Counted from the stretch's first letter, positions 1 through 9,270 are shown. The stretch is DNA of 64,000 bases from Clostridia bacterium (GCA_910576205.1 CAJTHL010000011.1:62001-126000); one strand, 5' to 3'. Notes: generated by a model not told the origin, from the sequence alone. Made by a program: numbers and translations.

Positions 1-277
1 TAGTATCTTTCTTTTCCTCAAATTCTGCCTTTGCCGTGGAGGATGCCGCTTCCTGCTTCTGCTCCTCCAGTTCCTCTTCCAGTTTTTTTGCCTCCTCAAA
101 GGCTTTCTCCGCTTCGGCGACTTTTTGCGCCAGTTCCTCTTCTCTTTGATTCTTTTCGGATCTGCCGACTGTATACATCCCCACCATGCCGGCGGCGGCC
201 AGCAGACAAAGGCTCATAGCTGCCGCCATCATCCGCCCACGCAGCGGGTTCTTTCTTGTTCTCTTTTTTACTGCCAT
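1..277 (-). CDS. Membrane-anchored SpoIIQ-like (M23 family?) protein, N-terminal fragment
   Basis: The gene starts at base 277 behind a GAGGTG ribosome binding site and runs off the left edge, so only about 92 residues are visible. They form a very basic N-terminus (MAVKKRTRKNPLRGR), one membrane helix at about residues 17-38, then a charged Glu/Ala/Lys-rich coiled coil. No catalytic domain is in the window. It follows spoIID by 41 bases on the same strand. In Clostridia that position is usually held by a membrane-anchored M23 endopeptidase-like protein that does the job of SpoIIQ in engulfment. The family call therefore rests on context and topology only. Confidence 0.55.
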   Translation of the reverse strand, partial: MAVKKRTRKNPLRGRMMAAAMSLCLLAAAGMVGMYTVGRSEKNQREEELAQKVAEAEKAFEEAKKLEEELEEQKQEAASSTAKAEFEEKKDT

Positions 278-318
278 AAGCTCACCTCATCATTTATTCT
301 ATCCATAGGATAGCCAGA

Positions 319-1179
319 TTAGGAAAAGCTTATACATTCCATCCCCTCGTAGAAATATTGTAAAATTTCCAGAAATGTCTTTCCCTGGAAAGCCTGGACA
401 TGAGCCTGGTACATACTTAGTCCAAAGCCGTGTCCCACGCCTTTTGTGGTGGCAACCCAGCCGTTCTTTGTCTCCTGGATGGTAAAACAGCTGGAGTTCA
501 GAGCTTCCCTGTGGCGGAATTCTTCCCCCGCCATGCCTTTCCCCCCCAGGCGGATTTCCGTCACATATCCGGAGGCGTCTGTTTCCAGGATTTCGGGCAC
601 ATCCTCTGTCTGAAGCCGCACCACACCCAGATATCCTTCCGCTTCCAGGTCTCCCGGACATTCCACAGCCTTTAAATAAGGATACGCCTCTCCCAAAAGG
701 GAGCCGTCCCTGGTCTGCCCGGCGCTGACCGCGTGAAAGGGCAGATCCACGTATTTTCCCTCGTAAGAGAGCACTTTCCCACTGGTTTCCTGAACCGCCC
801 AGGTGATTTTTTCGTAGTATTCTTCAAAATGTTTGTTTCCCCACAGCTCCTCCAGCTCTTCCGGCATATAGCAGGCCATCTCCCAGATTTCCAGCCGTTC
901 TTCGCTGATCTGCTCCGGCCCGATTCCCTCCGCCTCCATACGCCACGCCAGGTTGCTGCGGGCAATCACCGCCTGGGCCTTTAAGGCTTCCAGCTCATAA
1001 GTGACAGGCATCTCTCCTGGCAGAATCCGCATAACCCATGCATCGAGAACATCAATTCTATCTCCTTTTGCTGCCAGCAGCGTTTCTTCCGTTTGGCTTC
1101 CAGACAGCATCACTACTATATAAGGAAACAACAATAAAATTAAAAAGACCGAAAAGGCCGTCTTTATTTTTTCTATCAT
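319..1179 (-). CDS. spoIID: Stage II sporulation protein D (SpoIID), lytic transglycosylase
   Basis: The predicted 286-residue protein has an N-terminal membrane anchor (residues 2-24, KTAFSVFLILLLFPYIVV) followed by the SpoIID/LytB domain. Family hallmarks are the ALKAQAVIARSN segment, the HAVSAGQTRDG segment and the C-terminal GVGHGFGLSMYQA segment, which differs slightly from the usual GHGVGMSQYGA. SpoIID cleaves peptidoglycan glycan strands during engulfment of the forespore, acting with SpoIIM and SpoIIP. I chose the Met at 1179 because the upstream frame (to 1314) lacks hydrophobic or domain sequence. No strong ribosome binding site is seen there. The SpoIIQ-like gene follows and probably shares its transcript. 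Confidence 0.88.
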   Translation of the reverse strand: MIEKIKTAFSVFLILLLFPYIVVMLSGSQTEETLLAAKGDRIDVLDAWVMRILPGEMPVTYELEALKAQAVIARSNLAWRMEAEGIGPEQISEERLEIWEMACYMPEELEELWGNKHFEEYYEKITWAVQETSGKVLSYEGKYVDLPFHAVSAGQTRDGSLLGEAYPYLKAVECPGDLEAEGYLGVVRLQTEDVPEILETDASGYVTEIRLGGKGMAGEEFRHREALNSSCFTIQETKNGWVATTKGVGHGFGLSMYQAHVQAFQGKTFLEILQYFYEGMECISFS

Positions 1180-1238
1180 TTTATATCTTATGTGGGGCAA
1201 AGAAGAATATGCGGGTATTAATTGATACAAATGGAAGA

Positions 1239-1269
1239 TTCTGGATGCGGAAGGTCCCGGTATCCAGAA
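1239..1269 (-). promoter_or_regulatory. Hairpin in the spoIID upstream region
   Basis: Bases 1239-1246 (TTCTGGAT) are the exact reverse complement of 1262-1269, enclosing 15 bases that extend the stem imperfectly. It lies between the glgP terminator and the spoIID start, so it would be in the 5' part of a spoIID transcript. Role unknown. It has no T-run and is not an obvious terminator. Confidence 0.35.
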
Positions 1270-1286
1270 CATATTTTCTGCATATA

Positions 1287-1344
1287 TGATAAAATACAGG
1301 CGGCGCACATCCATTTCCGGATATGCGCCGCCTGTATTTTATCA
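1287..1344 (-). terminator. Strong intrinsic terminator after glgP
   Basis: Two perfect 21-base inverted arms (1287-1307 and 1324-1344) surround a 16-base loop, with a GC-rich centre and A/T-rich outer ends. On the minus strand it begins 19 bases after the glgP stop, and the 3' arm ends in a T-rich stretch. The symmetry of the outer A/T bases means it could also stop plus-strand transcription. Confidence 0.85.
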
Positions 1345-1362
1345 CATTTATTTTCTTTTTTA

Positions 1363-3828
1363 TTACAGTGTAACCGTAATCTTATCCAGATGCCAGATTT
1401 CATCCACATACTGCTGGATGGTTCTGTCGGAAGTAAATTTCCCGCTGCTGGCCACATTAAGGATAGCCTTCTTTGCCCAGCCCTTCTCATCACGGTATGC
1501 CTCTTCCACACGCTTCTGGGCCTCTGCATAAGCCTTGAAGTCTTTTAGGATGAAATAGGTATCCGCCCGGTCGCTGCTGTTGGTGTTCAGCAGGGAATCA
1601 TAGATATCCCGGAATTTCTCGGGATCATTGGGGGCGTACTGGCCGTTGATAAGCTGCATAAGCACTTTGCGGATATCCTGGTCGCTGTTAAAGATATCCA
1701 TGGGATGATAGCCTCCGTTATTCTCATAGTCGATTACCTCGTCGGAAGAAAGGCCGAAAATAAATGCATTCTCCTCTCCCACTTCCTCCACAATCTCCAC
1801 GTTGGCTCCGTCCATGGTGCCTAAGGTTACGGCTCCGTTCAGCATAAATTTCATATTACCTGTACCGGAAGCCTCCTTGCTGGCTGTGGAAATCTGCTCG
1901 GATACATCCGCAGCCGCGAAAATCCACTCTGCGTTAGATACCCGGTAATCCTCAATAAACACCACCTTAATCTTTCCGTTAATGGAAGCATCCTTGTTGA
2001 TGACATCTGCCACGGAATTAATAAGCTTGATGGTCAGTTTAGCCCTGTGATATCCTGCCGCGGCCTTGGCTCCGAAGATAAAGGTTCTGGGATAGAAAGG
2101 CATCTCCGGGTTTTCTTTAATCTCATTGTAGAGATACATCACGTGAAGGATATTCAGAAGCTGACGCTTGTACTCGTGGAGACGCTTTACCTGCACATCA
2201 AAAATGGAACGGGGATCCACATCCACACCATTATGCTCTTTGATATATCTGGCCAGGCGCACCTTATTCTGGTATTTGATCTGCATAAACTCCTGCTGAG
2301 CCTTCTCGTCGTCCGCATAAATGGCCAGCTTCTTAATCTGGGGCAGATCCGTGATCCACTCGTCGCCCACATGGTCTGTCACCCAGCCAGCCAGAAGCGG
2401 ATTTCCGTGAAGCAGGAATCTTCTCTGGGTAATACCATTAGTCTTATTGTTGAATTTCTCCGGGAACATCTGGTAGAAATCCCGAAGCTCCTGGTTTTTG
2501 AGAATCTCTGTGTGCAGCTTTGCCACGCCGTTTACAGAGTATCCTGCGGCGATAGCCAGATGGGCCATCTTTACCTGGCCGTCATAGATAATCGCCATCT
2601 TACGGACTTTTTCGTTATCGCCAGGATATTTCTTCTGAATATCAATAATAAACCGGCGGTTGATCTCCTCCACGATCTGATATACGCGGGGAAGCAGGCG
2701 GGAGAACAGCTCGATAGGCCATTTCTCCAGGGCCTCCGCCATAATGGTATGGTTGGTGTAGGCGCAGGTCTTTGTGGTTACTTCCCAGGCTTCGTCCCAG
2801 GTAAGGCCCTCCTCATCCATCAGCACACGCATCAGCTCCGCAACTGCCACGGTGGGATGGGTGTCATTTAACTGGAAAGTCGCCTTCTCGTAAAATTTGC
2901 GCACATCATCGTGCTGCTCCTTATATTTCTGCACGGCTCTCTGGACGCTGGCGGAGATAAAGAAATACTGCTGTTTTAAGCGCAGCTCCTTGCCTGCCAT
3001 ATGGTTATCGTTGGGATAGAGCACCTCCGTAATATTCCGGGCCAGGTTTTCCTCCTCCACAGCTTTCTGGTAATTTCCTTTGTCAAAAGAATCCAGATGG
3101 AAGGAATTCATGGGCTCCGCGTCCCAGATACGAAGGGTATTTACCATATTGTTGCCATATCCCACAATAGGAATATCATAGGGAACAGCCTTAACGCTCT
3201 GGTATCCCTCCTGGATAAATTTGTGGTTGCCCTTTTCATCTGTCTCAATGCGCACATAGCCGCCGAATTTTACGGTCTCTGTGTACTCGGGACGGCGCAG
3301 CTCAAAGGGATTGCCGTTTTTCAGCCACTCATCGGGCACTTCGATCTGATAACCGTTCTCAATTTTCTGCTTGAACATGCCGTAGTGATAGCGGATACCG
3401 CAACCATAGGCCATGTAGCCCAAGGTAGCCAGGGAATCCAGGAAACAGGCTGCCAGCCTTCCCAGACCGCCGTTTCCAAGAGCCGCGTCCGGCTCCTGGT
3501 CTTCCACAACGTTCAGATCGCAGCCCAGCTCGTTCAAGGCTTCCTTTACCTCGTCGTAGTAAGTCAGATTGATCAGATTATTGCCCAGGGCACGGCCCAT
3601 AAGGAACTCCATGGACATGTAATAGACCATTTTGGGGTCCTGTTTTTTCATCTCGTCCTGGGTAGCCAGCCATGCGTCGATGACGGCGTCCTTTGTGGCC
3701 AGCGCAACCGCGTGGAAAATCTGCTGCTGGTTGGCCTCCTCGATATTCTTTCTATATAATGTCTTTACATTGTAAACTACGCTTCTCTTAAACATTTCTT
3801 TGTCAAAATGTCTTTTGCTCGCTGCCAT
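1363..3828 (-). CDS. glgP: Glycogen/maltodextrin phosphorylase
   Basis: The 821-residue protein is full length for bacterial alpha-glucan phosphorylase. It releases glucose 1-phosphate from glycogen or maltodextrin using pyridoxal phosphate. The PLP-lysine signature EASGTGNMKFMLNG, the substrate-loop segment PDAALGNGGLGRLAACFLDS and the DTHPTVAVAELMR segment are intact. The start has an AGGAGG site five bases upstream. The gene begins only 15 bases after the ileS stop with no terminator between, so it is probably co-transcribed with ileS from the T-box promoter. A strong hairpin follows the stop. Sugar phosphorylases for other glucans are the only realistic alternative. Confidence 0.93.
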   Translation of the reverse strand: MAASKRHFDKEMFKRSVVYNVKTLYRKNIEEANQQQIFHAVALATKDAVIDAWLATQDEMKKQDPKMVYYMSMEFLMGRALGNNLINLTYYDEVKEALNELGCDLNVVEDQEPDAALGNGGLGRLAACFLDSLATLGYMAYGCGIRYHYGMFKQKIENGYQIEVPDEWLKNGNPFELRRPEYTETVKFGGYVRIETDEKGNHKFIQEGYQSVKAVPYDIPIVGYGNNMVNTLRIWDAEPMNSFHLDSFDKGNYQKAVEEENLARNITEVLYPNDNHMAGKELRLKQQYFFISASVQRAVQKYKEQHDDVRKFYEKATFQLNDTHPTVAVAELMRVLMDEEGLTWDEAWEVTTKTCAYTNHTIMAEALEKWPIELFSRLLPRVYQIVEEINRRFIIDIQKKYPGDNEKVRKMAIIYDGQVKMAHLAIAAGYSVNGVAKLHTEILKNQELRDFYQMFPEKFNNKTNGITQRRFLLHGNPLLAGWVTDHVGDEWITDLPQIKKLAIYADDEKAQQEFMQIKYQNKVRLARYIKEHNGVDVDPRSIFDVQVKRLHEYKRQLLNILHVMYLYNEIKENPEMPFYPRTFIFGAKAAAGYHRAKLTIKLINSVADVINKDASINGKIKVVFIEDYRVSNAEWIFAAADVSEQISTASKEASGTGNMKFMLNGAVTLGTMDGANVEIVEEVGEENAFIFGLSSDEVIDYENNGGYHPMDIFNSDQDIRKVLMQLINGQYAPNDPEKFRDIYDSLLNTNSSDRADTYFILKDFKAYAEAQKRVEEAYRDEKGWAKKAILNVASSGKFTSDRTIQQYVDEIWHLDKITVTL

Positions 3829-3843
3829 AGCATCCTCCTGTTT

Positions 3844-6800
3844 TTAACAAATTTTTTCTAGTCCGATGGTCACCTGCTGTTCGTTTACGTTCCACTCTTT
3901 TGAAATGGACATCTGCTGGTCTGTCATAATGGTATCTGCCAATACCTTCTCCTGGATCGCCGTTTTATTTTTCTCTACGATATCCGCGATCTTTGTATTC
4001 TGATTGATGGATACCCTGATGTGATCCATCACCTCAAAACCTGCATCTTTTCGCATAGTCTGTATTTTGCTGATGACCTCATAGACAAAACCTTCCTCGA
4101 TAAGCTCCGGCGTCAAGTTGGTGTCCAGCACCACCGTTACGGTATTATCCGCCTCTGTGATATACCCCTCTTTCTGAGCCATTTCTATCAGAAGATCCTC
4201 TTCACATAATACCACTTCCTGCCCCTGGATGTCAAATTTTAACGCCCCGTCTGCCTTCAGATCGTCCATGGCTTTGTTGCCGTCCAGAGCTTCCAGCTCT
4301 TTTTTGATGCCACCCAGAAGTTTTCCGTATTTGGGGCCTACGGTCTTAAGCTGGGGTTTGAAGGTATAGGAGGTAAATTCACGCACATCGTCAGTAAATA
4401 CTACCTTTTTTACATTCAGCTCTTCCTCCACGATTTCTTTATAGAAATCCGGGAAACTGTAGGGTGCTTTGATAAACATGGCTGCGATGGGCTGACGGTT
4501 CTTGATGTTGGCTGTATTCCGACATGCCCGGCCTTTTACCACCACATCCAGCACTTCGCCCATGTACTCCTCCAGCTGGCTGTCTATCCACTCTTTTTTT
4601 ACCTCCGGGAAATCGCACAGGTGAATGCTCTCCGGGGCGTCTTTGTCGATGCTGCACACCAGGTTGCGGTAGATATCCTCTGTCATAAAGGGGATCATGG
4701 GGGCCGCGGCCTTGCTGATGGTCACCAGAGCGGTGTATAAGGTCATATAGGCGTTGATCTTGTCCTGCTCCATGCCCTTTGCCCAGAAACGCTCCCGGCT
4801 CCTGCGCACATACCAGTTGCTCATATCGTCCACAAAGTCCTGCAACGCTCTGGCCGCCTCGGGAATGCGGTAGTTTGCCAGATTGTCGTCCACCTGGCCT
4901 ACTACGGTGTTTAACCTGGACAACAGCCATTTATCCATAACGGTAAGCTTTTCATAATCCAGGGTATATTTTGTGGCGTCAAAATTGTCAATGTTTGCAT
5001 ACAGCACAAAAAACGCATAGGTATTCCAAAGCGTACCCATAAATTTGCGTTGTCCTTCCATAACGGCCTTTCCGTGGAAACGGTTGGGCAGCCAGGGCGC
5101 GCTGTTCACGTAGAAATACCAGCGGATGGCGTCTGCGCCGTAGGTGGCCAGCGCGTCAAAGGGATCCACGGCATTTCCTTTGGATTTACTCATTTTCTGC
5201 CCGTTCTCATCCTGTACATGGCCCAGCACAATGACATTCTCATAGGGGGCCTTGTTGAAGAGCAGGGTGGACTCTGCGAGCAGGGAGTAGAACCAGCCTC
5301 TTGTCTGATCTACGGCCTCGGAGATAAACTGCGCCGGGAACTGCTGATCAAACAGCTCTTTATTCTCAAAGGGATAATGATGCTGGGCAAAGGGCATGGC
5401 GCCGGAATCAAACCAGCAGTCAATCACCTCCGGCACCCGGTGCATGGGCTTTTGGCACCTGGGGCAGGGGAAGGTAATTTCGTCGATGTAGGGGCGGTGA
5501 AGCTCTACGGTCTTTGCGGCCTCATTCTGGCTCAGCTCATAGAGCTCCTGCCTGCTTCCGACAGAATGCATATGGCCGCATTCGCACTCCCATACATTCA
5601 GCGGCGTACCCCAGTAGCGGTTTCTGGAAATCCCCCAGTCCTGAATATTTTCCAGCCAGTCTCCGAAACGGCCCTTTCCGATACTCTCGGGAATCCAGTT
5701 GATGGTGTTGTTGTTGCGGATAAGGTCGTCCTTTACCGCCGTCATCTTGATAAACCAGGATTCCCGGGCATAGTAGATAAGCGGCGTGTCGCATCTCCAG
5801 CAGTGGGGATAGCTGTGTTCAAAGGTGGGGGCGGAAAACAGCAGGCCCCGCTCCTCCAGATCTACCAGCACCTTGGGATCGGCCTTTTTCACAAAGAGGC
5901 CTGCAAAGGGGGTCTCCTCTGTCATATTTCCTTTGCCGTCCACCATCTGCACAAAGGGCAGGTCGTATTTGCGGCCTACCTGGGCGTCGTCCTCACCAAA
6001 GGCCGGAGCGATATGAACCACGCCGGTACCGTCGCTTAACGTGACATAGTGGTCGCAGACTACATAGTGACCCTTTTTGTGCTGCTTTTGGGCAACCTTT
6101 GCGGCGCACTCATAGAGAGGTTCATATTCTTTATATTCCAGATCCTTTCCCACATAGGTTTCCAGCACCTCGTAGGCGGATTTTCCCTCCTCTGCCAGGC
6201 TGCCCAGCACGGTATCCAGAAGAGCCTGGGCCATATAGTAAATATGGCCGTCCGCCGCCTTTACCTTTACATAAGCCTCATCCGGGTTTACGCAAAGGCC
6301 CACGTTAGAGGGCAGCGTCCAGGGTGTGGTGGTCCATGCCAGAATATAGGCATTCTCCTCCTCTTTTACCTTAAAGCGGACAATAGCGGAACGTTCTTTT
6401 ACGTCTTTATACCCCTGGGCTACCTCGTGGGAGGAAAGGGGCGTTCCACAGCGGGGACAGTAGGGCACAATCTTAAAGCCTTTGTAAAGGAGGCCTTTGT
6501 TCCAGATCTCTTTTAAGGCCCACCACTCGGACTCAATATAATCGTCGTGGTACGTCACATAGGGATCGTCCATATCTGCCCAGAATCCTACAGTGCCGGA
6601 GAAGTCCTCCCACATGCCCTTGTATTTCCAGACGCTCTCCTTACATTTGCGGATAAAGGGATCCAGGCCGTACTCCTCAATCTGCTCCTTGCCGTCCAGG
6701 CCCAGCTCTTTTTCCACCTCCAGCTCCACGGGCAGCCCGTGGGTATCCCATCCGGCCTTCCTGGGCACCATATGGCCCTTCATGGCCTGGTATCTGGGAA

Positions 6801-7002
6801 TCATGTCCTTGACCACCCGGGTCAGCACATGGCCGATATGGGGTTTGCCGTTGGCTGTGGGGGGGCCGTCATAAAAGGTGTAGGTAGGACCATTCTTACG
6901 GCTTTCCATGCTTTTGCGGAAAATATCATGGTCTTTCCAGAACTGCTCAACATTTTTTTCTCTGTCTACAAAATTTAAGTCTGTGGATACTTTTTGATAC
7001 AT
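3844..7002 (-). CDS. ileS: Isoleucyl-tRNA synthetase (eukaryote-like long type)
   Basis: The 1052-residue class I aminoacyl-tRNA synthetase carries the HIGH motif as PHIGHVL near residue 55 and the KMSKS loop in GQKMSKSKGN. Between them lies the CP1 editing domain (AWTTTPWTLPSN). Length and the opening GPTYTFYDGPPTANGKPHIGH region match the second bacterial IleRS type related to eukaryotic enzymes, which is known from other species to be associated with low mupirocin sensitivity; sensitivity of this enzyme is not shown. The start has an AAAGGAAG site. A T-box leader lies upstream, so expression should rise when tRNA-Ile is uncharged. glgP follows after 15 bases. Confidence 0.96.
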   Translation of the reverse strand: MYQKVSTDLNFVDREKNVEQFWKDHDIFRKSMESRKNGPTYTFYDGPPTANGKPHIGHVLTRVVKDMIPRYQAMKGHMVPRKAGWDTHGLPVELEVEKELGLDGKEQIEEYGLDPFIRKCKESVWKYKGMWEDFSGTVGFWADMDDPYVTYHDDYIESEWWALKEIWNKGLLYKGFKIVPYCPRCGTPLSSHEVAQGYKDVKERSAIVRFKVKEEENAYILAWTTTPWTLPSNVGLCVNPDEAYVKVKAADGHIYYMAQALLDTVLGSLAEEGKSAYEVLETYVGKDLEYKEYEPLYECAAKVAQKQHKKGHYVVCDHYVTLSDGTGVVHIAPAFGEDDAQVGRKYDLPFVQMVDGKGNMTEETPFAGLFVKKADPKVLVDLEERGLLFSAPTFEHSYPHCWRCDTPLIYYARESWFIKMTAVKDDLIRNNNTINWIPESIGKGRFGDWLENIQDWGISRNRYWGTPLNVWECECGHMHSVGSRQELYELSQNEAAKTVELHRPYIDEITFPCPRCQKPMHRVPEVIDCWFDSGAMPFAQHHYPFENKELFDQQFPAQFISEAVDQTRGWFYSLLAESTLLFNKAPYENVIVLGHVQDENGQKMSKSKGNAVDPFDALATYGADAIRWYFYVNSAPWLPNRFHGKAVMEGQRKFMGTLWNTYAFFVLYANIDNFDATKYTLDYEKLTVMDKWLLSRLNTVVGQVDDNLANYRIPEAARALQDFVDDMSNWYVRRSRERFWAKGMEQDKINAYMTLYTALVTISKAAAPMIPFMTEDIYRNLVCSIDKDAPESIHLCDFPEVKKEWIDSQLEEYMGEVLDVVVKGRACRNTANIKNRQPIAAMFIKAPYSFPDFYKEIVEEELNVKKVVFTDDVREFTSYTFKPQLKTVGPKYGKLLGGIKKELEALDGNKAMDDLKADGALKFDIQGQEVVLCEEDLLIEMAQKEGYITEADNTVTVVLDTNLTPELIEEGFVYEVISKIQTMRKDAGFEVMDHIRVSINQNTKIADIVEKNKTAIQEKVLADTIMTDQQMSISKEWNVNEQQVTIGLEKIC

Positions 7003-7152
7003 GTTCCTGCTTCCTTTCTAAAATCTTACTTTTTCTGTCTGACTGGTGTTGGGACCGGGTGGGGCTTCGCGTCGCTTTCCCAACCTGTATTACCTTATCT
7101 TTGCTTCAATCATGGGCCAGCGCTGCCTGCGCACGGATCATTGCCTGTACGC

Positions 7153-7395
7153 AAAAAATTCGCCCCTTCTGTAAAAGGACGAAAATATTTTTCGCTATAC
7201 CACCTGTTACAGCATGCCGTTACATGCGCTCCCTATAACGGGGGAATCCGTCAAAGCCTACTCTGTGTTCAGCCTGAAACTCAGAAGTGATTTTCAGATA
7301 ACCCCTACTCGCGCCGGGCTCTCACCCTCCCCGGCTCGCTTTGCCTTTTGAAGCTGTCCTACTGTCTCCGTCAACGTTTTTTCAGATTTTTTTCA
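7153..7395 (-). promoter_or_regulatory. T-box leader (tRNA-Ile responsive) of ileS
   Basis: Read on the minus strand, the leader has a stem-I region with the usual GAGCCGGG...GAGAGCCCGGC hairpin and an AGTAGG motif on each side. An ATC isoleucine codon at 7289-7291 sits where the specifier is expected. The conserved T-box core GGTGGTATAGCG is at about 7193-7205. A terminator hairpin (TTCGTCCTT / AAGGGGCGAA) followed by six T is at 7153-7184. Uncharged tRNA-Ile should pair with the T-box bulge and prevent termination. The specifier assignment is my reading of the stem-I position and is less certain than the T-box itself. Confidence 0.9.
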
Positions 7396-7401
7396 TTCTG
7401 C

Positions 7402-7431
7402 ATTATATAATGAAGAAAAAGGCTTTGTCAA
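7402..7431 (-). promoter_or_regulatory. Promoter of the ileS T-box transcript
   Basis: On the minus strand a perfect -35 TTGACA (7426-7431) and a perfect -10 TATAAT (7402-7407) are separated by 18 bases, immediately upstream of the T-box stem-I sequence. Confidence 0.85.
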
Positions 7432-7514
7432 GCCATTCCAGAACCATTTGACAATTTCCTTGAAAAAACAGGGATAATTTAAAAAAATTTTAAAGAATTC
7501 CGGGAAACTCCCCC

Positions 7515-7543
7515 TTGCAAGCCCTTAAAAAATACCCTATAAT
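7515..7543 (+). promoter_or_regulatory. Promoter of the D,D-carboxypeptidase gene
   Basis: A -35 TTGCAA (7515-7520) and a perfect -10 TATAAT (7538-7543) are 17 bases apart, about 70 bases upstream of the start at 7614. Confidence 0.75.
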
Positions 7544-7613
7544 GGGTTTCAGAATAGAATTCGGACACGATTTTCAGATAAAAATCTTTCAAGCAAATAA
7601 TAAGGAGCTTTTC

Positions 7614-9149
7614 ATGAAGTTTAAATATAGATTTCTGGCAGGCCTTCTGACCTGCTCTCTTTCTTTTACTATTTTCGCATGTCCTGTTCCGGCAGAGGCC
7701 AGACGACAGACAGCCGCCGAAAAGAGGGCTGCTGAGGAAGCCGCCGCCCAGAAAGAGGCGGAGCGGCAGTCCTATTACAACAAATCCATTGATTCTAACG
7801 CTATTCCCAACTGGCCCCAGGGCCCTCAGATCTATGCGGATGCCGCGATTGTCATGGAGGCGTCCACCGGAGCCATTCTCTATAATAAGGATATGGACAA
7901 GGCCGAATACCCCGCCAGCATCACAAAGATTATGACCGCCCTTCTGACCGTGGAAAACTGTTCCCTGGACGAAGTGGTGACTTATTCTTACTATGCCACC
8001 CATTCCATCGAATATGGAAGCAGCAGCATCGGCACCACAGAGGGGGAGGAACTGACCGTGGAGGAATCCCTCTATGCCCTTCTCCTGGAATCCGCTAACG
8101 AGTGCGGAAATGGTCTGGCCGAGCATATCGCCGGTTCCGTGGAGGCATTTGCCGACATGATGAACCAGAAAGCCGCGGAGCTTGGCTGTACCAACACCCA
8201 TTTTGTAAATCCCCACGGCCTTAACGACGAAAATCACTATACCACCCCTCATGACATGGCTCTGATTACCCGGGAAGCCATTAAGCATGAGGCCTTTGTG
8301 ACCATTTCCGGCACAGACCGGTACGAGATGCGGGCCACAAACAAGGATGATGAAATCACTTACATGAAGAATCATCACAATATGATTAACAATTACAAAA
8401 CCGATAAATTTCTGGACGATACGGTTATCGCCGGAAAAACCGGGGCCACTTCGGACGCCTTAAACACGCTTGTCACCGTGGCGGAGCGAAACGGCATGAC
8501 GCTTATCGTGGTAACCATGCGCACCCACAGCACCAACGAAAAGGGCGTTCCCCTTTACCCGGACACGCAGCTTCTGCTGGATTACGCAACGGATAATTTC
8601 AGCAAAGTAAATATTGCCGCTAACGAGACGAATTTTTCCGTAGATAATTCCAAATTTTTCCATACCGGAAGCAGTATCTTTGGCAGCTCCCAGGCCCTAA
8701 TTGAGGTAAATCCCAGCGGCTATGTGGTTCTTCCAAACGACGTTCCCTTTGAGAACGCCTCTCCAACCCTGGATTTCCAGAGCGAGGCGGAAAATCCCGA
8801 TGTAGTCGCCTCGCTCTCCTATACCTATGAGGGGCAGCCTATTGGCGGCACCACCATTGACCTGGCAAAATCTGCTGTCCAGGAATTTACTTTTGACAAG
8901 ACTTCCGGCGATGAAGCCTCCTCCAGCGATGCTACAGGGAACGAGGATGAGACTCTGGACAGCTCCAAAAAGAGAATTGTGAAAATCAATGTAAAATTAG
9001 TATTGATTTTTTCCGCCGTCATTGCTATAGTAGTATTGTTGTTGTCCTTCCTACGCAGATATGGAAGAAGAGTCCGCCTACGCAGACGTCCCCGTTCCAG
9101 AAGGGGCCGCAGGAGACGCCGTTATTCCAGGCATCGCCGCAGACGGTGA
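7614..9149 (+). CDS. D-alanyl-D-alanine carboxypeptidase (PBP5/DacF family) with Arg-rich C-terminal tail
   Basis: The 511-residue protein has a signal peptide (cleavage likely after PVPAEA, about residue 29) and a serine penicillin-binding domain. The SxxK motif (SITK), the SxN motif (SANECGN) and the KTG motif (GKTGAT) are all present. It should trim the terminal D-Ala of peptidoglycan pentapeptides outside the membrane. A PBP5-type C-terminal domain follows, then an acidic Ser/Asp/Glu linker, a membrane helix near residues 460-480 (VLIFSAVIAIVVLLLSFL) and a 31-residue tail with 21 arginines. The start is set by AAGGAG seven bases upstream. The cytoplasmic polyarginine tail is unusual for this family. 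Confidence 0.9.
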   Translation: MKFKYRFLAGLLTCSLSFTIFACPVPAEARRQTAAEKRAAEEAAAQKEAERQSYYNKSIDSNAIPNWPQGPQIYADAAIVMEASTGAILYNKDMDKAEYPASITKIMTALLTVENCSLDEVVTYSYYATHSIEYGSSSIGTTEGEELTVEESLYALLLESANECGNGLAEHIAGSVEAFADMMNQKAAELGCTNTHFVNPHGLNDENHYTTPHDMALITREAIKHEAFVTISGTDRYEMRATNKDDEITYMKNHHNMINNYKTDKFLDDTVIAGKTGATSDALNTLVTVAERNGMTLIVVTMRTHSTNEKGVPLYPDTQLLLDYATDNFSKVNIAANETNFSVDNSKFFHTGSSIFGSSQALIEVNPSGYVVLPNDVPFENASPTLDFQSEAENPDVVASLSYTYEGQPIGGTTIDLAKSAVQEFTFDKTSGDEASSSDATGNEDETLDSSKKRIVKINVKLVLIFSAVIAIVVLLLSFLRRYGRRVRLRRRPRSRRGRRRRRYSRHRRRR

Positions 9150-9166
9150 TAACGCAAAAATTTTAT

Positions 9167-9195
9167 TTGTAAATAATGGCAAAAGCTGTTATAAT
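9167..9195 (+). promoter_or_regulatory. Promoter of the tRNA-Arg locus
   Basis: A -35 TTGTAA (9167-9172) and a perfect -10 TATAAT (9190-9195) with 17-base spacing lie 18 bases before the truncated tRNA-Arg. The same promoter would read on into the intact tRNA-Arg. Confidence 0.7.
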
Positions 9196-9213
9196 ACAAG
9201 AAATGTTTTGTCC

Positions 9214-9270
9214 GTTTTCGTAGCTCAGCTGGATAGAGCACACGCCTCCTAAGAGAACCTATAGCGGAAA
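9214..9270 (+). pseudogene. Broken tRNA-Arg(CCT): 5' half only
   Basis: The acceptor strand GTTTTCG, the D arm (GCTC...GAGC) and the anticodon region GCCTCCTAAG (9243-9253) match the intact tRNA-Arg 103 bases downstream. After the anticodon loop the sequence is unrelated, and no anticodon 3' strand or T arm can be built. A 7-base string CGGAAAC at 9264-9270 could still pair with the acceptor strand. The differences from the intact copy (acceptor, D loop, anticodon stem) suggest two lineages rather than a recent duplication. It looks like the host tRNA gene cut at the anticodon by integration or deletion. Confidence 0.65.

Noticed and set aside
2047..6516. Long open frames antisense to glgP and ileS
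   Set aside because: They are mirror frames of strongly conserved genes, without start signals.
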